Below are positions 43,351-48,654 of a DNA stretch of 48,654 nucleotides, piece after piece. Made by a program: the position numbers and the translations under genes. Source of the stretch: Winogradskyella sp. (lineage in GTDB: Bacteria; Bacteroidota; Bacteroidia; Flavobacteriales; Flavobacteriaceae); NCBI RefSeq assembly GCF_016744625.1, contig NZ_JADGDZ010000018.1, forward strand, positions 1-48,654, written 5' to 3'. How positions within the stretch are numbered: position 1 is the stretch's first letter; each line of letters opens with the position of its first letter. Below the pieces are notes generated by a model that did not search any database, was not told the origin of the DNA, and saw only the letters and a list, made by a program, of their open reading frames with translations.

Positions 43351-45128
43351 ATAAAACAGTCAATATAAATTTAGCAGGTATATTCTTCCACATAGATGAA
43401 GATGCATATCTTAAATTACAACGCTATCTTGAGGCTATAAAACGTTCATTTACAGACTCTCAAGGTCGTTCGGAAATTATTTCGGATATAGAAGCTCGTA
43501 TAGCAGAATTGTTTGCAGAGCGTATACAAAATGAAAAACAAGTTGTTGGTGTAAAATTAGTCGATGAGGTGATTACCATTATGGGACAACCTGAAGATTA
43601 TTTAGTCGATGACGAGATATTTGAAGACGAACCTCAACCTAGACAAAGACACACGTCTAGACCATCTAAAAAACTATATAGAGATACAGATAATTCTTAT
43701 ATAGGTGGTGTAGCTGCAGGTCTAAGCCATTATTTTGGAATAGAATCTATATGGTTACGTTTAATCTGGTTATTATTAGCCATAGGCTCTGGTGGTACAT
43801 TTATTTTAATCTATCTTATTTTCTGGGCTTTAGTACCAGAAGCAAGTACCACTGCTGAGAAACTAACCATGACTGGTGATGCTGTTAACATCAGCAACAT
43901 TGAAAAAAAAATTAAAGACGGCATTGATACCGTTTCTGAAACTGTAAGAAATGTCGATTTAAAAAAACATGGAGAAAAACTTAAGGAAGGTTTTGACAAT
44001 GTTTCGGATAACATATCTGACACAGTAAAAAGTGTCGATTTTCAAAAGCAAGGCAACCGATTAAAATCGAGTTCTCAAACGTTCTTTGACTCTATTGGGA
44101 GCATAATGATGTTTTTCCTTAAAGTATTAGCAAAGTTCATTGGTATTATCTTAATCATTGTTGGTATTAGTACTTTGATAACATTAATAGTAGCATTATT
44201 TACCGTAGGTTTAGTAGATTCCATTCACTTTCCTGGTATGGATTTATTATATGTTGCTAATGCTGCCAACATTCCTCTTTGGTTAATATCAATGTTACTC
44301 TTCTTTGTTTTTGCTATACCATTCTTTTTTGTCTTTTACTTAGGACTAAAGATTTTGGTTAACAATTTAAAGTCAATAGGAAATGTAGCTAAGTTCACTT
44401 TACTTGGGTTATGGCTAATGGCAATAATTGGTCTTTTTATTATTGGTGCTAAGCAAGTTACCGAACATGCTTTTGACGCTAAGGTTACCAATACTGAAGC
44501 ATTAAACATTAAATCTAATGATACCATAAATTTAAACAGATTAAAATTTGACCAATATAGTAGCCCTTTTTATAGTCATAATAATGAATTTAAAATCATA
44601 GAAGACGATAACGGAAAAAGTATTATCTCCTCAGATATAAGATATATTGTAAAATCTACTACTGACTCTATAGCTTCTATTACAATTGAAAAGAAAGCTA
44701 CTGGAAGTAATTATAATGTAGCAAGGACTAGAGCAGAAAATATTAACTATAATTATGCATTGTCTGATGGCAATCTAAATTTAGATGATTACCTATCTAC
44801 TGATGTAGATAATAAATATAGTGAGCAAGAAGTGCGGTTAATTATTAATTTACCCGAAGGAACAACGCTTTTTACCAATAAAAATTTTCCTAAATACTAT
44901 AACCGTATAGTTTATTACAACGATATTTTGCACAAGGCTAAAAGAGGTCATTACTATAAAATTCTAAAGGATGATATAGAATGCTTAGACTGTATTGAGG
45001 AAGTTGAAGAAAAAATTGAACGAATTGAAACCTCAACTAAAGAACAGTCGTCTAATGAGGATAAACCAGAAGTTAGTCTTCAAATTAATGATGAAGATGG
45101 TGTTACTTTAGAAGTAAATGACAATTGA
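43347..45128 (+). CDS. PspC-domain envelope stress protein
   Basis: A 593-residue protein. An N-terminal HAAS-like helical domain (about 1-90; GRSEIISDIEARIAELFAER) is followed by a PspC domain (about 108-170; KKLYRDTDNSYIGGVAAGLS, then two helices), a coiled amphipathic segment with repeats (about 185-245), three further helices (about 250-385) and a C-terminal extracytoplasmic beta domain ending acidic. PspC links membrane state to stress responses in proteobacteria; no PspA or PspF is visible here. It is coupled to the PadR regulator and followed by two GIN genes. Confidence 0.85.
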   Translation: MNKTVNINLAGIFFHIDEDAYLKLQRYLEAIKRSFTDSQGRSEIISDIEARIAELFAERIQNEKQVVGVKLVDEVITIMGQPEDYLVDDEIFEDEPQPRQRHTSRPSKKLYRDTDNSYIGGVAAGLSHYFGIESIWLRLIWLLLAIGSGGTFILIYLIFWALVPEASTTAEKLTMTGDAVNISNIEKKIKDGIDTVSETVRNVDLKKHGEKLKEGFDNVSDNISDTVKSVDFQKQGNRLKSSSQTFFDSIGSIMMFFLKVLAKFIGIILIIVGISTLITLIVALFTVGLVDSIHFPGMDLLYVANAANIPLWLISMLLFFVFAIPFFFVFYLGLKILVNNLKSIGNVAKFTLLGLWLMAIIGLFIIGAKQVTEHAFDAKVTNTEALNIKSNDTINLNRLKFDQYSSPFYSHNNEFKIIEDDNGKSIISSDIRYIVKSTTDSIASITIEKKATGSNYNVARTRAENINYNYALSDGNLNLDDYLSTDVDNKYSEQEVRLIINLPEGTTLFTNKNFPKYYNRIVYYNDILHKAKRGHYYKILKDDIECLDCIEEVEEKIERIETSTKEQSSNEDKPEVSLQINDEDGVTLEVNDN

Positions 45129-45240
45129 GAATAAACATTCAACAGTTCAGTAGTATTAAATTTAAATCAAACAAAAAGCTACAGATATTTGTAGTGTAAT
45201 TCATCAATCAAAAAGCGAATCAATTAAAAAATCAAAAATC

Positions 45241-45969
45241 ATGAGCACATTAACAAGAATTATTATCTCTAGTATCGTAAGTATACTAATGCTATCCTGT
45301 AATTTTTCTATGAATATAGGAGAAGGAGTAGATGGCAACAGAAATGTAGTAACAGCAGACCGAGACATTTCTAGCGACTTTAGCTCTATAAAAGTAAGCC
45401 AAGGATTAGACCTTTACATTACACAATCTAATGATGTATCCTTAAGTATTGAAGCAGATGAAAACCTTCACGATCTTATTATGACCAAAGTAGAAAACAG
45501 TGTTCTAAGTATATACACCACTGAGAATATTCGAAAAGCAGCTTCAAAAAAAATAATGCTAAGTATATCTGATATTTCAGCAATAAAGGCAACTAGTGGT
45601 AGTGATGTTTACTCAACAAACACTATTGAAGTTGATGACTTAGAATTAAATACTACAAGTGGAGCAGATATGAAATTAGATGTTACAACTCAAACATTAA
45701 ATTGCCATTCTACTAGCGGAAGCGATATCAATATTAGTGGTACCACTAATATTTTAATTGCTGAAGCAACTAGTGGAAGTGATATTGAAGCCTCTAACTT
45801 AAAATCAGAAACCTCTAAAGTAAAAGCAACAAGTGGAGCAGACATATCAGTAAACACTTCAAAAGAATTAACAGCTAGAGCTACAAGTGGTGGAGATGTA
45901 AGATATTCTGGCAATCCAGAAAAAGTGAATAAATCAGATAGCTCTTCAGGTAGTGTAAGACAGCAATAA
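45241..45969 (+). CDS. Head-GIN (DUF2807) lipoprotein with TSG-x-D ladder
   Basis: A 242-residue lipoprotein (lipobox Cys20, MLSCNFS). The DUF2807/GIN domain (about 38-225) folds as a beta helix. Six TSG[S/A/G]D motifs occur at residues 118, 139, 158, 177, 197 and 215, spaced 18-21 residues, one per turn, giving a stacked Asp ladder. The tail is Ser-rich. It lies 112 bp after the PspC gene, so possibly cotranscribed. Cell-surface or periplasmic adhesive or structural role is inferred; no enzyme motif. Confidence 0.82.
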   Translation: MSTLTRIIISSIVSILMLSCNFSMNIGEGVDGNRNVVTADRDISSDFSSIKVSQGLDLYITQSNDVSLSIEADENLHDLIMTKVENSVLSIYTTENIRKAASKKIMLSISDISAIKATSGSDVYSTNTIEVDDLELNTTSGADMKLDVTTQTLNCHSTSGSDINISGTTNILIAEATSGSDIEASNLKSETSKVKATSGADISVNTSKELTARATSGGDVRYSGNPEKVNKSDSSSGSVRQQ

Positions 45970-45980
45970 AATCAATCTGT

Positions 45981-45997
45981 ACTGAACTCGTTTCAGT
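45981..45997. repeat. REP-like palindrome actgaactcgtttcagt
   Basis: Perfect inverted arms actgaa/ttcagt around ctcgt. It follows the first GIN gene by 11 bp and repeats the copy at 42929-42943. Confidence 0.6.
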
Positions 45998-46101
45998 ATC
46001 AACCTAATATAGATAGGGATTACCAAAACCTATATCTTACTTACAGCCAATCAATTATAAGCCATTTCAAATTCTTTATAGAGTTTGGGATGGTTTTTGT
46101 A

Positions 46102-46109
46102 TATCTTTG
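46102..46109 (+). promoter_or_regulatory. -7 box TATCTTTG of the second GIN gene
   Basis: Matches TAnnTTTG and ends 67 nt before the ATG at 46177, which suggests that the second GIN gene has its own promoter rather than depending on the PspC operon. Confidence 0.4.
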
Positions 46110-46176
46110 TTTAACTGCTTTAAAAGTGACCATATTAATCATTTGTGTCCTATATAAAGTATAATAGATATATTAC

Positions 46177-47013
46177 ATGAAAAAAATATTACTCATTCTG
46201 GTATTAATGATTATAGCCACACCAATTGTTACGGCACAATCAACAGAAAAAATTAAAGGTGATAGAAACGTTACCATTAAACAGACCTATATCGATGATT
46301 TTGAAACTATTATAGTTGATGGAAATTTTTCAATAGAGATTGTTTACAACAGTAAGCCTTCTGTTAATGTTGAAGCTGATGATAACTTACATCAAGTCAT
46401 TCAGTTCAATGTTGTAGATGGTGTACTCACTTTTGTAGAAACCATTCGTATTACATCTAAAAAGAAGTTAAACATTACCGTAAACTATGGTGATGCTCTA
46501 AAAAGCATAGAAACCAAAGATGATGGAGAAATTAGATCCTTAACATCTATGGAACTTGGAGATGCTACTCTTACAACATCTGATAACTCTAGAGCTTATT
46601 TGAATATTAGAGCTAAAAACTTTCTATACAAAAGTTCTGGTAAGTCTAAAACACGACTGAATCTAACTGCAGACTCTACTAAGGTTGAGCTTAGTGATAA
46701 TAGTAAACTCGATGCTTTAATAAACAGTAAAACAGCTGACTTTGATTTATACCTGCGCTCTGATGCTGTGATTGAAGGTTCAGCAACAAATTCTGTTATT
46801 AAATTAGATAACTCCACAAATTTTAATGGAGCAAAGTTCGATGTTAAAACTGCTGATATAAACTTAGAAGATAGTAGTGATTTAACAATTTCAACTACAG
46901 AAAGTATAATAATTGCTGCTTCAGGAAATAGTGAAATCTATCTTTATGGAAGTCCTGCAATTACAATTACTAAATTTGAAGATACTGCAAAACTTCAAAA
47001 GAAGAAACGCTAA
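46177..47013 (+). CDS. GIN-domain (DUF2807) secreted protein
   Basis: A 278-residue protein. The signal peptide (1-20, TAQS) is not a lipoprotein signal. The DUF2807 beta-helix domain (about 32-265) has recurring D-[NS]-S turns (SDNSRAYLN, SDNSKLDAL, LDNSTNFNG, EDSSDLTI, SGNSEIYL), a different ladder from the TSGxD type of its neighbour. The basic tail ends KLQKKKR. It is a distant paralogue of the gene at 45241. Role inferred as envelope-associated structural protein. Confidence 0.8.
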   Translation: MKKILLILVLMIIATPIVTAQSTEKIKGDRNVTIKQTYIDDFETIIVDGNFSIEIVYNSKPSVNVEADDNLHQVIQFNVVDGVLTFVETIRITSKKKLNITVNYGDALKSIETKDDGEIRSLTSMELGDATLTTSDNSRAYLNIRAKNFLYKSSGKSKTRLNLTADSTKVELSDNSKLDALINSKTADFDLYLRSDAVIEGSATNSVIKLDNSTNFNGAKFDVKTADINLEDSSDLTISTTESIIIAASGNSEIYLYGSPAITITKFEDTAKLQKKKR

Positions 47014-47030
47014 GAGTCATTATCGATTAC

Positions 47031-47071
47031 AAACAAGAAAGCCGAAGTAACTAACTTCGGCTTTCTTGTTT
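47031..47071. terminator. Long bidirectional terminator between GIN gene and trxB
   Basis: aaacaagaaagccgaagt (47031-47048) and acttcggctttcttgttt (47054-47071) form an 18-bp perfect stem with a 5-nt loop, serving the two converging genes. Confidence 0.88.
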
Positions 47072-47085
47072 GTATATATTATTTA

Positions 47086-48069
47086 CTAATTGTAAGACGA
47101 TGTAGCTACTTCAAAATCTGCATCTTTAGCCGCTAAATAACGTTCAGCGTCTAGTGCTGCCATACAACCTGTACCAGCAGCAGTAATAGCTTGTCTGTAT
47201 ACGTGGTCAGCGGCATCACCACTTACAAATACACCTTCAACATTTGTTTTACTCGTTCCTGGAACAGCATTTATAATATAACCTGTTTCATCAAGATCTA
47301 AATAATCTTTAAAGATATCTGTATTAGGCTTATGACCAATGGCAACAAAAAATCCTGTAGAAGGTATCTCATGTTTCTCTTTTGTTTTGTTATTAAAAAC
47401 ACGTACACCTGTTACCACTTGTCCATCACCTAAAACTTCGTCAGTTTCAGTATTAAACAAAATTTCTATATTCTCTGTATTCTTAACTCTGTTAGCCATG
47501 ATTTTAGAAGCTCTAAACTCATCACGTCTTACCAACATGGTAACTTTCTTACATAACTTTGATAAATAGTGTGCTTCCTCGGCAGCAGAATCACCAGCAC
47601 CAACAATAACAACTTCTTGATTTCTATAGAAGAAACCATCACAAACTGCACAAGCAGATACACCTCCACCTAACTTTAAATATTTTTGTTCAGACGGTAA
47701 TCCTAAATATTTTGCGGAAGCTCCTGTAGAAATAATAATTGTTGAGGCATGAATTTCCTTTTCATCATTTACCCATACTTTATGGACATCACCAGAAAAA
47801 TCAACTTTAGTTATCCAACCATGACGAACATCAGCACCAAAACGTTCAGCTTGCTTTTGCAATTGAATCATCATTTCTGGCCCTGTAATTCCATCAGGAT
47901 ATCCAGGGAAGTTTTCAACATCATTTGTGGTAGTTAATTGACCACCAGGTTGCGTTCCTTGATATAAAACAGGGAACATATTAGCTCTAGACGCATAAAT
48001 TGCAGCTGTATATCCTGCAGGTCCAGAACCTATTATTAAGCATTTTACTTTTTCAATTGAATCAGACAT
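47086..48069 (-). CDS. trxB: Thioredoxin-disulfide reductase
   Basis: A 327-residue flavoenzyme. The FAD motif GSGPAG (15-20), the redox pair C140-A-V-C143-D, the NADPH-binding motif VVIVGAGDSAAEEA and the late GVFVSGDAAD motif are all in the order of bacterial TrxB. It passes electrons from NADPH to thioredoxin. It is alone on the minus strand and ends at a strong terminator. Length is normal for the family. Confidence 0.97.
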   Translation of the reverse strand: MSDSIEKVKCLIIGSGPAGYTAAIYASRANMFPVLYQGTQPGGQLTTTNDVENFPGYPDGITGPEMMIQLQKQAERFGADVRHGWITKVDFSGDVHKVWVNDEKEIHASTIIISTGASAKYLGLPSEQKYLKLGGGVSACAVCDGFFYRNQEVVIVGAGDSAAEEAHYLSKLCKKVTMLVRRDEFRASKIMANRVKNTENIEILFNTETDEVLGDGQVVTGVRVFNNKTKEKHEIPSTGFFVAIGHKPNTDIFKDYLDLDETGYIINAVPGTSKTNVEGVFVSGDAADHVYRQAITAAGTGCMAALDAERYLAAKDADFEVATSSYN

Positions 48070-48183
48070 ATTTTATGTTTTATTACAAAACAAAAGTAGG
48101 TTTTTTGGGCAAATCCTTACATAGAAGTTATTAACACTCGTTATGATGTTATAAATTTTATAAATCCATCTCAACTTTGCTCA

Positions 48184-48191
48184 TAATTTTG
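48184..48191 (+). promoter_or_regulatory. -7 box TAATTTTG of the terminal lipoprotein gene
   Basis: Matches TAnnTTTG and ends 38 nt before the ATG at 48230. The -33 element is not clear. Confidence 0.35.
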
Positions 48192-48229
48192 TAATTTATA
48201 GGTGTTTAACACATTAAATCTAATTAATC

Positions 48230-48654
48230 ATGAAATCAAAATTTTTAATTATTGGACTTCTATTTATCATTATATGCTCCTGCAAAGACACTACTGAAAG
48301 TGACGTTGAAGTAGCTACTACAGAAGAAATTCCTGTTGATAAAGCTAATTTAAAAGGAACTTGGGAGCTTGTTGGATTTTATAATTATAAGGATAATGTC
48401 GTGGTAGATTCTTTTAAAACATCTTCAAATTCTAGGCAATTAAAAATGTACACTGATACTAAAGTGATGTGGTGTAAACATAAACCTGCAGATTCTTCAG
48501 AATGGTTTGGTTACGGAACCTATAATTTTAAAGACAATACACTAATAGAAGTATTAGATTTTGGATCAGCAGTAATGGATGATGTAATAGCAGAAAAGAA
48601 ACAATTTAAATTTGAACTGCAACTACAGTCAGATCGTTTTCAACAGATTGAATT
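48230..48654 (+). CDS. Lipoprotein with lipocalin-like domain, truncated by window end
   Basis: The first 141 codons of a gene that runs off the window. The signal peptide ends in a lipobox (IICSCKDTTESD), followed by a short acidic linker and a beta-rich domain starting LKGTWELVGFYNYKDN and continuing KMYTDTKVMWCKHKPADSSE, then WFGYGTYNF. The G-T-W start and strand pattern resemble lipocalin-like/DUF4488-type lipoproteins of Bacteroidota. Ligand unknown. Confidence 0.65.
   Translation, partial: MKSKFLIIGLLFIIICSCKDTTESDVEVATTEEIPVDKANLKGTWELVGFYNYKDNVVVDSFKTSSNSRQLKMYTDTKVMWCKHKPADSSEWFGYGTYNFKDNTLIEVLDFGSAVMDDVIAEKKQFKFELQLQSDRFQQIE

Noticed and set aside
45129..45240. Weak hairpin ctaca-gatatt-tgtag after the PspC gene
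   Set aside because: Only five base pairs and no T run; not enough for a terminator, so the GIN gene may be cotranscribed.

Overview
The window looks like chromosomal DNA of a marine or aquatic member of the Flavobacteriaceae (Bacteroidota). The base composition is AT-rich (roughly one third GC by eye). Candidate promoters carry the Bacteroidota TAnnTTTG -7 box, and ribosome binding sites are weak. Lineage markers include a type IX secretion sorting domain, TonB-dependent receptors with carboxypeptidase-type or STN N-termini, a FecI/FecR-type sigma switch, lipoproteins with acidic export tags, and families such as DUF4870, DUF2141, head-GIN (DUF2807) and DUF4442. I see no rRNA, tRNA, CRISPR, transposase or phage gene. 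Species cannot be assigned from the sequence alone.

Layout. 1-7.6 kb: a DoxX-like membrane protein divergent from an ECF sigma factor, a monoheme lipoprotein, two tandem 28-residue mini-genes on the minus strand with their own terminator, a penicillin-binding-type serine hydrolase, an unknown protein and a T9SS cargo protein, all separated by repeat-rich gaps. 7.6-11.8 kb: a tightly packed glycan-modification operon (GT39-like transferase, GT2 transferase, GtrA-like flippase, two hexapeptide acyltransferases), then a GNAT acetyltransferase. 12-15 kb: TonB and a TonB-dependent receptor. 15-26 kb: mostly housekeeping genes, namely lysoplasmalogenase, NDH-2, a second ECF sigma with two membrane proteins, a PlsC-like acyltransferase, a CoA-type Nudix hydrolase, a cyclophilin lipoprotein, an M3 metallopeptidase, a surface lipoprotein and a TRIC-like channel.

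25.8-32.8 kb: an RDD protein divergent from a SpoIIM / membrane protein / DUF4129 / DUF4350 / MoxR / DUF58 operon whose genes overlap or nearly touch. 32.9-38.8 kb: a DUF2141 protein, then a sigma / FecR / STN-receptor operon divergent from a lipoprotein with three Kazal-like cysteine modules. 38.9-40.7 kb: dps divergent from oxyR, with a 30-bp-spaced direct repeat between them, then a small conserved protein. 40.9-48.6 kb: an AIM24-like protein, a DUF4442 protein, a DUF4870 / PadR / PspC / GIN / GIN envelope module, thioredoxin reductase, and a lipoprotein cut by the window end.

The observation I consider most novel is the pair of mini-genes at 3388-3613. Two tandem ORFs encode nearly identical 28-residue basic peptides, with part of their differences silent, separated by a (GATT)n tract and closed by a terminator. 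Next are the sigma/FecR/receptor locus paired with the Kazal-like lipoprotein, a shared 19-bp upstream element in front of two secreted-protein genes, several dispersed REP-like palindrome families in the gaps, and the candidate oxyR/dps operator.
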